Assembly: GCF_001045435.1 (NCBI RefSeq)
Contig: NZ_LFNG01000006.1
Coordinates: forward strand, 124,001 to 188,000
Reading direction: 5' to 3'
Source: Chryseobacterium koreense CCUG 49689
GTDB lineage: Bacteria; Bacteroidota; Bacteroidia; Flavobacteriales; Weeksellaceae
DNA length: 64,000 bases
Both the position numbers and the translations under genes were made by a program. The stretch's first letter is position 1. The number at the start of each line of letters is the position of its first letter. The notes under the pieces were generated by a model. It worked only from the letters and a program-made list of their open reading frames with translations. It was not told the DNA's origin and ran no database searches. Shown here piece by piece: positions 8,282 to 17,038 of this stretch.

Positions 8282-8430
8282 ACTTACCGACATTGAGGCA
8301 CTGGTATACCCGACAACGAATAAGCGAGCGCCCACGCCTATGACGTGAGCGTTCCTACTTATCTGTCCCGTTGTCTTAAAAATTACCAGTTTTCAATGTG
8401 GGACTTAAAGCAAAAACACTTTAAGTATTT
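8282..8430. ncRNA. Candidate structured RNA or leader with nested helices
   Basis: Four helices nest in order around one axis: ACATTGA/TCAATGT (8290-8296 with 8393-8399), ACTGGTA/TACCAGT (8300-8306 with 8384-8390), GACAACG/CGTTGTC (8312-8318 with 8369-8375) and ATAAG/CTTAT (8320-8324 with 8358-8362). A small CACG/CGTG stem lies inside (8333-8336 with 8344-8347). A perfect 8-bp hairpin ACTTAAAG/CTTTAAGT follows at 8403-8426. In the minus direction this would be the 5' leader of the receiver gene; in the plus direction it would be a free RNA ending in the last hairpin. I do not match it to a known family. Confidence 0.5.
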
Positions 8431-8494
8431 TCTATATTTTCGATAACAAAGATACTGAACTCTTTCCTTTTTGATAGCATATAATACAAAAAGG

Positions 8495-8794
8495 TTACGG
8501 TAAAACTGCTTTATGTGAAATATAATTCTGTTCCAGTATTGTCAGAATATCGCTTTCCTTGTAAATAATCTTACCGCCTATTTGTATATACGGCAGGATA
8601 TTATCATCACGATATTGCTGTAAAGTCCGTTTGCTGATATGGAGCAACTTACACACATCTTCGCCCGAAAGGTATATTTCGCCGTTCATTACAGGGCGGT
8701 AGTTTTTCAATATGCTTTCGATACGGTTTCTTAGTTGCGTTATCATTTCCTGATGGACAATGATTTCTTCATTGTCATTCGTGAATAAATCCAT
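8495..8794 (-). CDS. Helix-turn-helix (HTH_17, excisionase-like) protein
   Basis: 99 aa. The C-terminal half is a MerR/excisionase-like winged HTH: LSGEDVCKLLHISKRTLQQYRDD then LPYIQIGGKIIYKESDI, given here as separate pieces. An N-terminal helix precedes it. Such small proteins act in ICE excision or operon control. It overlaps the upstream HTH gene by 20 bp, so both are co-transcribed leftward. Two relatives are encoded in the window (8775-9086 and 63533-63841). Confidence 0.8.
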   Translation of the reverse strand: MDLFTNDNEEIIVHQEMITQLRNRIESILKNYRPVMNGEIYLSGEDVCKLLHISKRTLQQYRDDNILPYIQIGGKIIYKESDILTILEQNYISHKAVLP

Positions 8795-9086
8795 TTTCGG
8801 TAGTATTGTACGGCTGTCCGGCTTCGAGCAAAGCCTGCACGTCCGAGCGTTTATAATAATTCTTACGGTTTAGTCGGGAATAGGGCAATAAGCCTTTGTC
8901 CTTGTAGGTCTGCAAAGTCCGTTTGGTTATGTTCATCATCAAACATACTTCTTGGTTATCGAGCCACTTCTCTTCTTTGAAAATAGGCGTGTATTTTCTC
9001 GTGGCATTTTCGGTCAGTTCCAAAAGTTCCCGTAGCCCATTATTCATTCCGTCCAATGCGGACTTTTGTATTGCGATAACTTCCAT
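8775..9086 (-). CDS. Helix-turn-helix (HTH_17, excisionase-like) protein
   Basis: 103 aa, clearly related to its neighbour: NQEVCLMMNITKRTLQTYKD and LPYSRLNRKNYYKRSDV are the HTH and wing. It is the first gene of a two-gene leftward unit whose start is about 60 bp downstream of one copy of the recurrent 26-nt upstream motif (9148-9183). It is likely a DNA-binding accessory factor for recombination or regulation. Confidence 0.8.
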   Translation of the reverse strand: MEVIAIQKSALDGMNNGLRELLELTENATRKYTPIFKEEKWLDNQEVCLMMNITKRTLQTYKDKGLLPYSRLNRKNYYKRSDVQALLEAGQPYNTTENGFIHE

Positions 9087-9147
9087 AATCTGCTCATTTT
9101 TTCTGTGGAAGTCGAATTTATAAAGGCTTGTAGTAGTGATAGGGAAT

Positions 9148-9183
9148 GTTGCAGGGTTTGGCTTTGAGAGGTAGTGTTTGGCG
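9148..9183 (-). promoter_or_regulatory. Recurrent ICE upstream motif, copy a
   Basis: On the minus strand it reads CGCCAAACACTACC, then after a few bases AGCCAAACCCTGCAAC. It lies 60 bp before the HTH gene start at 9086 and in the same orientation. It is the copy most similar to that at 55934-55969. Part of a six-copy family found only in intergenic DNA of this element. Confidence 0.6.
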
Positions 9184-9200
9184 GTTTACTTTTGCCATAA

Positions 9201-9240
9201 ACAAAAAATCGGATAACCTTTTGGGTTATCCGATTTTACT
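9201..9240 (-). terminator. Terminator of the AAA ATPase gene
   Basis: AATCGGATAACC (9207-9218) and GGTTATCCGATT (9224-9235) form a perfect 12-bp stem with a 5-nt loop. A run of A at 9203-9208 gives a T tract on the minus strand. It lies 20 bp past the stop codon of the ATPase gene. Confidence 0.85.
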
Positions 9241-9259
9241 ACTATTTGGAAATACTTAT

Positions 9260-11851
9260 TTAATTGTATGTCGCTTGGAATGTCCGTAATTTAGTTTTAA
9301 AGCCATTTTTCCAATTAGAATAATCTGTAACATCCTGGTCAATTTCTGTTTTAGTTGGTAATAGCGGAATTGTTGAAGTCCCTCCATCGTGTTCCGTCAC
9401 GGAATATTTTCCGAATAAATTTAAAAGAAAGTCAACGTCTGTTTGCTCTGTGACGATATAGCTTGATAAATTACCCTTTTTTAAATGAATGTTTTTAGAA
9501 AACCGCTCGTAAGTTTTATTGGATAAAACTTCCTCAACAGAGCGTTCCAACAACATCCTAAATCTTTTTCTTGCAGAATCAAGTTTGGTTTCTCGTCCGT
9601 GTGCATCAGTTAATGCAAGAGCATCGTGCTCGGATAATATTCTTCGGATAGAATCAACTCTTTCTTGTACATTTTTAGCTAAATATGGAATTTCATCTGT
9701 AACAATACCACTTACCCCATTGTATTTGTCAATTCCTATTATCGCGCAATCCACTGACGTGATTGCTTTATGTGTATCTATAAGCAGGCGTAAAAATGAT
9801 AAATCGTGAGTAAATACAACTATCTGTCGGTTTTGGGAAAGTTGAACAATTTTATCTGAAATTTTATCTCTATAATCCATATCTAATGACGTAACAGGGT
9901 CATCAAATATGATTGTGTTCAGACGATTGTCTATCGTGCATTCAGCTAAAAAATTAGACAAGGCAATAAGTTTTTGCTCACCTTCACTTAGAATTGAATT
10001 GATTGAATCATTGATACCGTTCAAACCGCATTTTTGAAATGTATTTCCTTGACTGGTTCTCGTTTTTGAAATCAAAACTTTACTTGCCAAATCACGATTA
10101 AAGAAATTAAGATGTGAAATAAACTCTTGGTGTTGCAAACTCACAGCTTGATTTTCCATTAACTCGCCAATTTTTCGTGAGATTGCAGTAGTCGTAAGTT
10201 GCGATTGACAATGACTTATCCAAGATTTGTATTTGTATTCATCGAAATATCGAAGAATTGTCGTCTTGTTGTTAAACAAAAATTCTTTAGCAGTTAGCTC
10301 ACTAAGTTCAGCAACTAAAGCATTTCTATTTTGTACAAGTTGAGTGTTTTGTGCAATTTGAGAATCAATGTTCGGAATTATATTTGTTATCTCTGGGGTC
10401 AGAGATTGTAAATTGATGTTCAATTCACCACCATTTTGTAAAAATGAGATGATTGAATTTCTGAATGTGGAAACAGAATCAGAAAATTGAGTATAGTTCG
10501 TTCTGAAATCTGGTATAAACTGTTCTAATTCTGTCAGGTTTTCAATAGGCGGGATAACTAATGAATTGTATAAGTTATGTTTTTGTTGGATTGTAAGGTT
10601 AATTGCGTTTAATTGCGTTGAAACGTCATTCAAAACGAATTGATTGAATGTCGTCAATCTTTGTTGCGCTGCTTCATCAAGTTCCTGTTGGCACAACACG
10701 CATTTTTCCAATGAAATTAAAGAGGGAAAAGTTTGACCGTCTGACAGATTTGAACTTTGAGCATAATTTTTTGCTGCTTCCCACAATGTTCGCCAAGGAT
10801 TTGTACCAAACCCTTCCAACGAGTTTATATTTTGTAGTTCTGTAGTAGCAATTTGATACGCTTCGTTTACGCTTTCAAAAGTGGTTCTGTTTGCCCTTAC
10901 TTCGTTTATTTTTTGTTCGTTGAATAACGATTCTATTTGTTGTAATTGTTGAATATAGTTACTGATTCGACCTTTTTGACTGTTTAAATTCGTAATATTT
11001 TGCTGGGGGTTTTGTGCTGTTATTAAGTTTGTAAGTTCTTGCTTTCTATCAATGTTTGTTTGAGTAAATTGGATATATGAATCAACGTTAGCTCGCTGTA
11101 AATTTTCTATCGTTCCATACCATTGTCCTGTGGAGGATTGAAGTAAATTTTGTGGCAACTCTGGTTTTTGTGTAATGTATGAGGCAACAGACAAACTAAA
11201 TGCTTGCGAAATACTTCCAAAAGTTGAAACCAGCTTTTCTAAAACATCAATTCCAACAGGTTTATATTCTGTAGGATTTTCATTATTGATGTAAATATCT
11301 CCACAATCATTGTCAAAAAGAAAAATTGAATTAAGGATAGGGTTACTCGGACTATTTTCTGTCCAAGAAAAACTAATGTTTGAACCATTGTTTTCTACAA
11401 CAAAATCAACTTGTTGTTGATTAGAGGATGGATTGAAAACATTCTTTTTTAGTGTAACGCTTGGATTTCGGCTCCAACAAAGCTTTCTCAAAATACGTGA
11501 GTAGCTTGATTTCCCCGAACCATTTCCGCCATAAACTACTGTCAAACCCGTATTGGAAAATTGTAAACCTCCTTGATTGTGTAAGGCACAAATATTAATC
11601 GGGTTGTTTAGGCTAAGTAGTTTGGGATAACTTCCAATTGTCGCAGTTGTTGTTGGAATGTGAGTGCTGTCAAGCGGAATAGGGTTTAAAGCTATTGTAT
11701 TGTCGCCGCATTCTTTTTTCACTAATTGAACAAGTTCATCAATATCGTTTTGTGTAAGTGTTGTTGATGTAACAAGTCTTCGTAAAGCATCTTGGACAAA
11801 CGCTTGTCTGCCACCTTGTGACCAGTTTAAAATATCCTGATATATAGACAT
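9260..11851 (-). CDS. AAA_13-type ATPase with zinc-hook motif, probable defence protein
   Basis: 863 aa. SMC/Rad50-like ABC ATPase of the AAA_13 (PrrC/RloC-related) group. Walker A GGNGSGKSS is at 108-116, the ABC signature LSEGEQ at 621-626, Walker B IIFDDP at 647-652, and the switch His in THD at 681-683. The long middle region carries CVLC (384-387), a zinc hook as in Rad50 and RloC. After the ATPase lies a C-terminal domain of about 140 aa with R765, E769, H788 and H821. PrrC/RloC anticodon nucleases use an Arg-x3-Glu...His triad, but the His spacing here differs, so nuclease activity is only a guess. It is a single gene with its own terminator, flanked by conserved ICE blocks: typical cargo. 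Confidence 0.75.
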   Translation of the reverse strand: MSIYQDILNWSQGGRQAFVQDALRRLVTSTTLTQNDIDELVQLVKKECGDNTIALNPIPLDSTHIPTTTATIGSYPKLLSLNNPINICALHNQGGLQFSNTGLTVVYGGNGSGKSSYSRILRKLCWSRNPSVTLKKNVFNPSSNQQQVDFVVENNGSNISFSWTENSPSNPILNSIFLFDNDCGDIYINNENPTEYKPVGIDVLEKLVSTFGSISQAFSLSVASYITQKPELPQNLLQSSTGQWYGTIENLQRANVDSYIQFTQTNIDRKQELTNLITAQNPQQNITNLNSQKGRISNYIQQLQQIESLFNEQKINEVRANRTTFESVNEAYQIATTELQNINSLEGFGTNPWRTLWEAAKNYAQSSNLSDGQTFPSLISLEKCVLCQQELDEAAQQRLTTFNQFVLNDVSTQLNAINLTIQQKHNLYNSLVIPPIENLTELEQFIPDFRTNYTQFSDSVSTFRNSIISFLQNGGELNINLQSLTPEITNIIPNIDSQIAQNTQLVQNRNALVAELSELTAKEFLFNNKTTILRYFDEYKYKSWISHCQSQLTTTAISRKIGELMENQAVSLQHQEFISHLNFFNRDLASKVLISKTRTSQGNTFQKCGLNGINDSINSILSEGEQKLIALSNFLAECTIDNRLNTIIFDDPVTSLDMDYRDKISDKIVQLSQNRQIVVFTHDLSFLRLLIDTHKAITSVDCAIIGIDKYNGVSGIVTDEIPYLAKNVQERVDSIRRILSEHDALALTDAHGRETKLDSARKRFRMLLERSVEEVLSNKTYERFSKNIHLKKGNLSSYIVTEQTDVDFLLNLFGKYSVTEHDGGTSTIPLLPTKTEIDQDVTDYSNWKNGFKTKLRTFQATYN

Positions 11852-11932
11852 TATTTATATATTTAATTTATGTTGCGTCCCATATTACAGATAGTACATT
11901 TATTAACCTGCAAAAATAGTTAAATCACAAAT

Positions 11933-12226
11933 TTAATTATGCTTTGTTATTGGGCTTGGCTGTTCATTTTTTACTTCCTCTTGTTGTTGTTTTTCCTTTT
12001 TCTCACGGGAGTAAACCCACAGCGATAACAGCCCGAAAATAATCAGTGCGTAAGCTATCCATTTACCAACCCTTTCAATCAATTTAATGAAAACCGAACT
12101 TTCATAAGATGAGAAACCCTCTGCTCCCATAGGGCTGCGCCTGTAAAACTTTCTCCGGTTAATCCAGTAACGAAGTCCCAAGCCTGCAACCAAAAATATG
12201 ATACCTATAACCAATGATGCGACCAT
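11933..12226 (-). CDS. Small two-TM membrane protein of the ICE tra region
   Basis: 97 aa with two membrane helices (about 3-22 and 53-73) and a charged C-terminal tail rich in K, E and Q. I know relatives at this position in Bacteroidota ICEs only under uninformative or dubious names. It lies after the traQ terminator hairpin, so it may be transcribed separately or by read-through. A role in transfer is inferred only from position. Confidence 0.6.
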   Translation of the reverse strand: MVASLVIGIIFLVAGLGLRYWINRRKFYRRSPMGAEGFSSYESSVFIKLIERVGKWIAYALIIFGLLSLWVYSREKKEKQQQEEVKNEQPSPITKHN

Positions 12227-12305
12227 AACAAAAACACTTTATTTCCACTGTTTGAATTTACGAAAAATATTTGTTTCACCCTGTAAACGACGTGTACATA
12301 ATGCG

Positions 12306-12336
12306 AAAACGGCTTACCAATCAGATAAGCCGTTTT
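12306..12336 (-). terminator. Hairpin terminator after traQ
   Basis: AAAACGGCTTA (12306-12316) pairs perfectly with TAAGCCGTTTT (12326-12336). It lies 20 bp past the traQ stop and would end the leftward traE-Q operon. T runs exist on both strands, so it may act in both directions. Confidence 0.7.
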
Positions 12337-12356
12337 TATGAAACGACATACTACTT

Positions 12357-12806
12357 TTAATCGCTACTGTTAAATTGAAAAGTTATCTGCTTTTCATTCC
12401 CGAAACTGTCCGAAATCCAAACATCAAAGGACTGTGATACGGCAGATGTTGAAGTGTAATACAACCTGAACTGCTCCGTTGGTAATTGATACAGGTCATT
12501 GGGCTGATACGGCGGTTCATTGTAGTATTGCAATGTTCCCTGTCCATCAAACTGGAAGTAACGGAGAAAATATTGCGTGTTGCTGTAATTGCCTGTACGC
12601 TGTATGGTAATACGTATTTCTACGGTCTGTCCGTTGGCAACATCTTTGGGTACTGGCATCACGTTTACCTCGAAAGGAAAATCGTTCTGTATTTCAAGTT
12701 CATCATCTTTGCTACAAGATACCAAAGAAACCGAAGCTGTGAGGATTGCCAGCAATACGTATATCGGCAGTAATCCTATTCTGAATTTATTGAATATTGC
12801 TATCAT
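12357..12806 (-). CDS. traQ: Conjugative transposon protein TraQ (DUF3872)
   Basis: 149 aa. The N-terminal hydrophobic helix ends in a lipobox-like LVSC (about residue 31), so this is a predicted lipoprotein. The following beta-rich domain matches the DUF3872/TraQ type found near the end of CTnDOT tra operons. It lies 13 bp after traO. Exact role in the mating channel is unknown; an envelope location is inferred from the signal. Confidence 0.8.
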   Translation of the reverse strand: MIAIFNKFRIGLLPIYVLLAILTASVSLVSCSKDDELEIQNDFPFEVNVMPVPKDVANGQTVEIRITIQRTGNYSNTQYFLRYFQFDGQGTLQYYNEPPYQPNDLYQLPTEQFRLYYTSTSAVSQSFDVWISDSFGNEKQITFQFNSSD

Positions 12807-12819
12807 TGTTTTTTACGTT

Positions 12820-13380
12820 TTAAAAGTTAAACCTTAATCCCACACCTGCCGACGGTCGGAATTGTTCTAAGTCTGTCCCCCATAAAACCTTTGTGCGCCC
12901 TTGCAGGACTAACACAAATCGGTCGGACAGGTACGTTTCAAATGTGAGCCGTCCGCCAGCTCCATAGATAAAATTATCTTCGCTTAATATCTTCGCACCG
13001 TCGTACAACATCGCTTCGCCCCGGTTGATGCTTTCGTAACCGACCACACCCGTTATAGCGAAATTCAGCGTGATGTTCTTACGGGCATCGCCCAACAAAA
13101 AGAAGCTGTAACCGCCCTCTGCGGAATAGGTTTCCTGCGGTATGTGGAGGTCTTTATACTCGTGGTACTGGTGGGTATATTCCAACGCCCAAAGCTGATA
13201 GTTACCGTTCTTGCCGTTTACCGTCATTGCTGCGCTGATGTAGTAATCATTGCCAATCTTATCATCGGACAATACACCTGCACTTATTTCCAATCCCTTC
13301 TGCTTCGGCAGCATCCTTTGTGCCTGTGCAGCCGTGATGCCTATCAGGACAAGCAGCACGGTATAGATATACTTTTTCAT
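12820..13380 (-). CDS. traO: Conjugative transposon protein TraO
   Basis: 186 aa, with signal peptide (KKYIYTVLLVLIGITAAQAQ). The rest is a small beta-barrel-like outer-membrane protein with alternating strands and a C-terminal aromatic (FNF), matching TraO of CTnDOT-type elements. It follows traN by 20 bp and precedes traQ. Likely part of the outer-membrane side of the channel. Confidence 0.85.
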   Translation of the reverse strand: MKKYIYTVLLVLIGITAAQAQRMLPKQKGLEISAGVLSDDKIGNDYYISAAMTVNGKNGNYQLWALEYTHQYHEYKDLHIPQETYSAEGGYSFFLLGDARKNITLNFAITGVVGYESINRGEAMLYDGAKILSEDNFIYGAGGRLTFETYLSDRFVLVLQGRTKVLWGTDLEQFRPSAGVGLRFNF

Positions 13381-13400
13381 ATTCTTGCTTTAAAGGGTTA

Positions 13401-14300
13401 TTAAAATTTCAGGTGCATATCGTCAATCAAACGGGCTTTGATTAAATCGGAATTTTCGACCTGCAATGTTTGATGCCTGCCGCCGTTCTTCTCGAAAATC
13501 TCAATCAGCAACACCTTGTCATCGGCAATGGTAAACTGGTCTAACAGGAACACGTTTTGTTCGGTCGATTTTCCGGCAATGCCGTCCAATGGCTTGTAAG
13601 TTCTCAACGGAGTTAAAGGGCGTTCCTGGACTACGGTGCGTTTGGCTACTTTCTTATCCACCACTTTGAAATTGATAAAATCAATCTCGAAAGGCACATT
13701 GGTACGGTTTCTCAATTCCGTATGGAAATAGTATTTGCCGTTGTGTATGTAAATCCCTTTCAGGATAAACTGAATGCCGAAACTTTTAGCCCCGATATGC
13801 TTTACAATGCGCTTGTCTTTCTTGTAAATGGTTTCCAGTAACAAGCCTGCCAGTGAGGGCGAATTGTTGCCCAGTTCCTCGAAAAGCACGTCGTTACCGT
13901 TGGCTTTATCCACCGCTTTTTGCATTGTGAGCAGGTCGTAGCTCAATGCCTCCGGGTAGGAGCTGTAATACACGTTGAAGCTGTAAAAACGCCCGTCATT
14001 CGTGATAACGGAGAAATTCGTTTCAGGCTCAAAGTCCCTTACTGATGCTTTTACACGCAAAACGTTTTCGGCATCTTCGGCTTTCCCCGCAATCAGGTAT
14101 TCGCTGCCCAAATCCACGTAACGAATGGCGGTCGGGAAAATTAGGTGCGACGTTTTATCGTAGGTAACTTCCATACGGTACGGTTCTATCTTGCCCAATG
14201 CAAGCGGTGTTTTTGCAGTTGCACTATCCTGTGCATAAGTTGTTACGGCAAAGCCGAGTATCAGAGCAATAGCCCAAAAGGTTTTTAAATGATTTTTCAT
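13401..14300 (-). CDS. traN: Conjugative transposon protein TraN (DUF4138)
   Basis: 299 aa, with signal peptide cut after TTYAQ. Typical segments include PTAIRYVDLGSEYLIAGK and a C-terminal beta domain. In CTnDOT-type elements TraN is a periplasmic or outer-membrane component that functionally parallels VirB9. It sits between traM and traO in the expected order. Confidence 0.9.
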   Translation of the reverse strand: MKNHLKTFWAIALILGFAVTTYAQDSATAKTPLALGKIEPYRMEVTYDKTSHLIFPTAIRYVDLGSEYLIAGKAEDAENVLRVKASVRDFEPETNFSVITNDGRFYSFNVYYSSYPEALSYDLLTMQKAVDKANGNDVLFEELGNNSPSLAGLLLETIYKKDKRIVKHIGAKSFGIQFILKGIYIHNGKYYFHTELRNRTNVPFEIDFINFKVVDKKVAKRTVVQERPLTPLRTYKPLDGIAGKSTEQNVFLLDQFTIADDKVLLIEIFEKNGGRHQTLQVENSDLIKARLIDDMHLKF

Positions 14301-14324
14301 TGTTTTATTTATTTGAGTTCAACA

Positions 14325-15665
14325 TTATTTTTTAGATACAAGGAAGACCTGATAGCCTGCTTTCAGCGTAACCTTTGGCGTTCTTACTTTCTTGGCGAAA
14401 TAGCCCGAAATACCCTGTACCACGCCACGGCTAAGGTCAGCCGCCACCTGCTGTCCGGCATTCTGCGTGAGCATTACGCTTGTTCCTCCGGTCTGGCTCA
14501 TATTGCCCGCCATTTCAGTAAGGGCATTCATTTCCGGCGAATACGGAACGTACAAACCTTGTTGCCCGTCCAAATCGTAAATGGTAATATCTACCGGGAT
14601 GATGTTGCCCTCCAGTTCTACGGAGGTAACTTTTAATTGCAACCTGCCATTCTGAAATTTTGCATTAGCCGTTACAATCGTTCCTTTGGGGATGGTACGC
14701 TGCGGAGTTTTAGCAGGCTCTAACAGGCGTAAACGCACACCTGTTTCGCCAACTACCGTTTGGGCTTCGTGTACACAGGCTTTGATGCTGTTTTTAGGCT
14801 GTACCGCCTGTTCAATTGAACCTGCGGTATAAAACCCACGGTTTTTTGTTTGGCTCCAATCGGCTGCAAAGGCACTGTCCGACGGTTCACGGTACAAGGC
14901 TGATACAATGTTCTTTCTTGTTGGTGTGAACGATACAAATTGCTCTTTTTGTTTAGCACCCGCAGTCCCAGTAGTTGCACCATTGGCAGGAGCAGCATTT
15001 CCGGTATTGGCATTTTGCGGAAGATACTTTGCTGCCATTTCATAGGATTTCTCCATTAATTTGAGTTGGTCGTCAACGGTGGCCACAGGTGGCACATCTT
15101 TTTCCGACAACTTTGCTTTTAGTTCGTCCACTTGCTTACGCAATTCCATTGTTTCCGAATTGTTGTCCTGATAAAATGAACCCAACGTGCTTTGTGCATT
15201 ACGGTAACTGTTCAATACAGAATTTCCGTTTCGTCCCGATTTTCTGCCACCACCCCCAAAGCCGTTGCTTTCTTCATCTTCTTCAGGTAAACTTTCTTCA
15301 TTGTCAGCAGATGCAGTATCTTCAGTATTCCAATAATCAGAAAGCGTGGTCAGTGCATTGCGCTTTTCCTGCTCTTTGCGTTCGAGCATTTCCTGCTCAT
15401 ACGCCTTGCTTTTATCATCGGGCATCCCTGCTCCGGTAGCCTGCGGTACAGCATCATTCAGCCCGATATTTTCAACTGCCTTTTTATCTTTAGACGGTTT
15501 AAATATGAGGTACATACAGCCGAGAAATACCACGCCCATCAAAAGGAAAATGATTGGCTTTTTGAGCTTATCCTTATTGCTCTTTTTATTATCCGGCAGA
15601 TTTGATGCTCCGTTTTGGTCTTCTCCCTCAACGAGAAAGCTGACCCTTTTTTCATTTTCTTTCAT
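14325..15665 (-). CDS. traM: Conjugative transposon protein TraM
   Basis: 446 aa. A short cytoplasmic N-terminus is followed by one membrane helix (about 35-55, PIIFLLMGVVFLGCMYLIF). A long low-complexity, partly coiled region rich in E, G, N and A leads to a conserved C-terminal domain (about 270-446) that resembles VirB10-type envelope-spanning proteins. Its start overlaps the traL stop by 14 bp, suggesting translational coupling. Confidence 0.9.
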   Translation of the reverse strand: MKENEKRVSFLVEGEDQNGASNLPDNKKSNKDKLKKPIIFLLMGVVFLGCMYLIFKPSKDKKAVENIGLNDAVPQATGAGMPDDKSKAYEQEMLERKEQEKRNALTTLSDYWNTEDTASADNEESLPEEDEESNGFGGGGRKSGRNGNSVLNSYRNAQSTLGSFYQDNNSETMELRKQVDELKAKLSEKDVPPVATVDDQLKLMEKSYEMAAKYLPQNANTGNAAPANGATTGTAGAKQKEQFVSFTPTRKNIVSALYREPSDSAFAADWSQTKNRGFYTAGSIEQAVQPKNSIKACVHEAQTVVGETGVRLRLLEPAKTPQRTIPKGTIVTANAKFQNGRLQLKVTSVELEGNIIPVDITIYDLDGQQGLYVPYSPEMNALTEMAGNMSQTGGTSVMLTQNAGQQVAADLSRGVVQGISGYFAKKVRTPKVTLKAGYQVFLVSKK

Positions 15666-15936
15666 AAATCTGATTTTTTAAAATTGTTGATACACTATCC
15701 TGCAACCTTGCAGGGTTTTTACTTTTAAGGACAGGGTTTTCGATATGCTCTATGACCATACCGTTACCGGACTTTGAGGTATCGTACATCACTTTGCCAA
15801 TGACCGCTACGGTAAGCAGCAGATAACCCACAAAGAAGTACAGCGTATATTGGTGCTGTTTGCGCAAGGGCAACGCCCGCCAACGTTCGTCCAGCTTGTC
15901 AAAGTACCTGTCCATATTTGCTCTTAATTTTTTCAT
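15652..15936 (-). CDS. traL: TraL-like protein (DUF3989)
   Basis: 94 aa with one central membrane helix (YTLYFFVGYLLLTVAVIGKVM). Basic N-terminus (RWRALPLRKQHQ) and C-terminal tail. Size, topology and position between traK and traM match TraL/DUF3989 proteins. A small inner-membrane part of the transfer machine. Confidence 0.8.
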   Translation of the reverse strand: MKKLRANMDRYFDKLDERWRALPLRKQHQYTLYFFVGYLLLTVAVIGKVMYDTSKSGNGMVIEHIENPVLKSKNPARLQDSVSTILKNQIYERK

Positions 15937-15954
15937 AGCCTTACTATTTCTGTG

Positions 15955-16383
15955 TTACAGCTTGAAACGCTTAGGACTTTTACCCGCCTGTTGCTTCGGC
16001 GCATCGTTAACCAGTGCGACCGCTTCCGTTAATTTGGGTGCGGACATTACGGACAGGTTTGCCAGTTCCGATTTTTTGAGTAATTGCCCAAAGCCGTCTT
16101 TCTTCGCTACCTCCATACGGCTCAATGAGAATTTGCCATTCAGGTACTTTACCCACATACTGCATTCTACACGGGGCTTGTCATCGCCAGACCATTGCAG
16201 GTAGCCTGTCAGCAGTAAGTCCTGCTTAGGCAAAGTATCTGCCCCTTTTTGGCAGCTTTCGAGGTGTTCGCTGATACTGTCTTTCAGCTTTCCGGCATAC
16301 GAACCCTGCGTATGGAAATACCCATTATATCCTTTATCGGTAAGGATTTTTGCGAACGTGCTTAAATCTGATAATGCTTCCAT
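15955..16383 (-). CDS. Tra-operon hypothetical protein between traK and traL
   Basis: 142 aa, soluble and cytosolic-looking, with a basic Pro/Lys-rich C-terminus (PKQQAGKSPKRFKL). The YNGYFHTQGSYAGKLKDS region appears structured. I recognise it only as a protein found at this place in non-Bacteroides ICEs; no function is known to me. The tight spacing to both neighbours (12 and 18 bp) supports a role in transfer. Confidence 0.7.
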   Translation of the reverse strand: MEALSDLSTFAKILTDKGYNGYFHTQGSYAGKLKDSISEHLESCQKGADTLPKQDLLLTGYLQWSGDDKPRVECSMWVKYLNGKFSLSRMEVAKKDGFGQLLKKSELANLSVMSAPKLTEAVALVNDAPKQQAGKSPKRFKL

Positions 16384-16395
16384 AAGATTGTTTTT

Positions 16396-17019
16396 TTAGC
16401 GTTCGATAACCTCTATATCCTTATTTTCCACGACTGCAAATTTTTCAATATTGAAGCCCTGCGGATTGTTGTCGGAACGAACGGAGTTGACGAGATAGCA
16501 GGAAGTAATCAAGTTGCGCCTGGTTACGTTGCTTGACCGGATAATGAACTGTTTGGCATAGGTACGCACTGCATACGGGTAGTTGTCGAAGTTGCACACG
16601 ACACTATCCACCTCTATGCGTTGCTGTACGTTCCCCGAAATGATACGGCTGTAATAACCCTTTTCCGACAAGTCTTTGTAGTAATCAAAAGCACTTTTAT
16701 CGGCAAGGTTGAACGCACGTTTCATATTGCTTTCAATAGCGTTCTTGTCGGGTGCAAGCGTAAAGAACAGTTCGTGAAATCTCCTGACGTGTTCCCTTGC
16801 TTCAACCGGGCGGTTGATGCTCGCATCCTGCGACAAGGCAAGCATCAGGGATTTGCCGTTATCCAGTACATAGATTTTTTGGCGTTGTTCTTCTGCAAAG
16901 CGGTAGGAACGCCATACGGCGTAACCTACCACGCTAATGCAGAGAACCGCAAACACAATGGCATATAATCTTATCTGCCTAAAGCTGTTTTCGATATTTC
17001 TTAGCGTTTTAAATTCCAT
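16396..17019 (-). CDS. traK: Conjugative transposon protein TraK
   Basis: 207 aa with a single N-terminal membrane helix (about 17-37, LYAIVFAVLCISVVGYAVW) and a periplasmic domain. The segment ENSFRQIRLYAIV at the N-terminus and TSCYLVNSVRSDNNPQGF near the C-terminus are typical of TraK. It parallels VirB8 in topology and position. 19 bp after traJ. Confidence 0.9.
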   Translation of the reverse strand: MEFKTLRNIENSFRQIRLYAIVFAVLCISVVGYAVWRSYRFAEEQRQKIYVLDNGKSLMLALSQDASINRPVEAREHVRRFHELFFTLAPDKNAIESNMKRAFNLADKSAFDYYKDLSEKGYYSRIISGNVQQRIEVDSVVCNFDNYPYAVRTYAKQFIIRSSNVTRRNLITSCYLVNSVRSDNNPQGFNIEKFAVVENKDIEVIER

Positions 17020-17038
17020 TTTTTAGAATGATTAATGA

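Noticed and set aside
9260-9800. PrrC-type anticodon nuclease triad in the AAA ATPase C-terminus
   Set aside because: Arg-x3-Glu is present but the His spacing (23 or 56 residues) does not match the roughly 36 of PrrC; not enough to call a nuclease.
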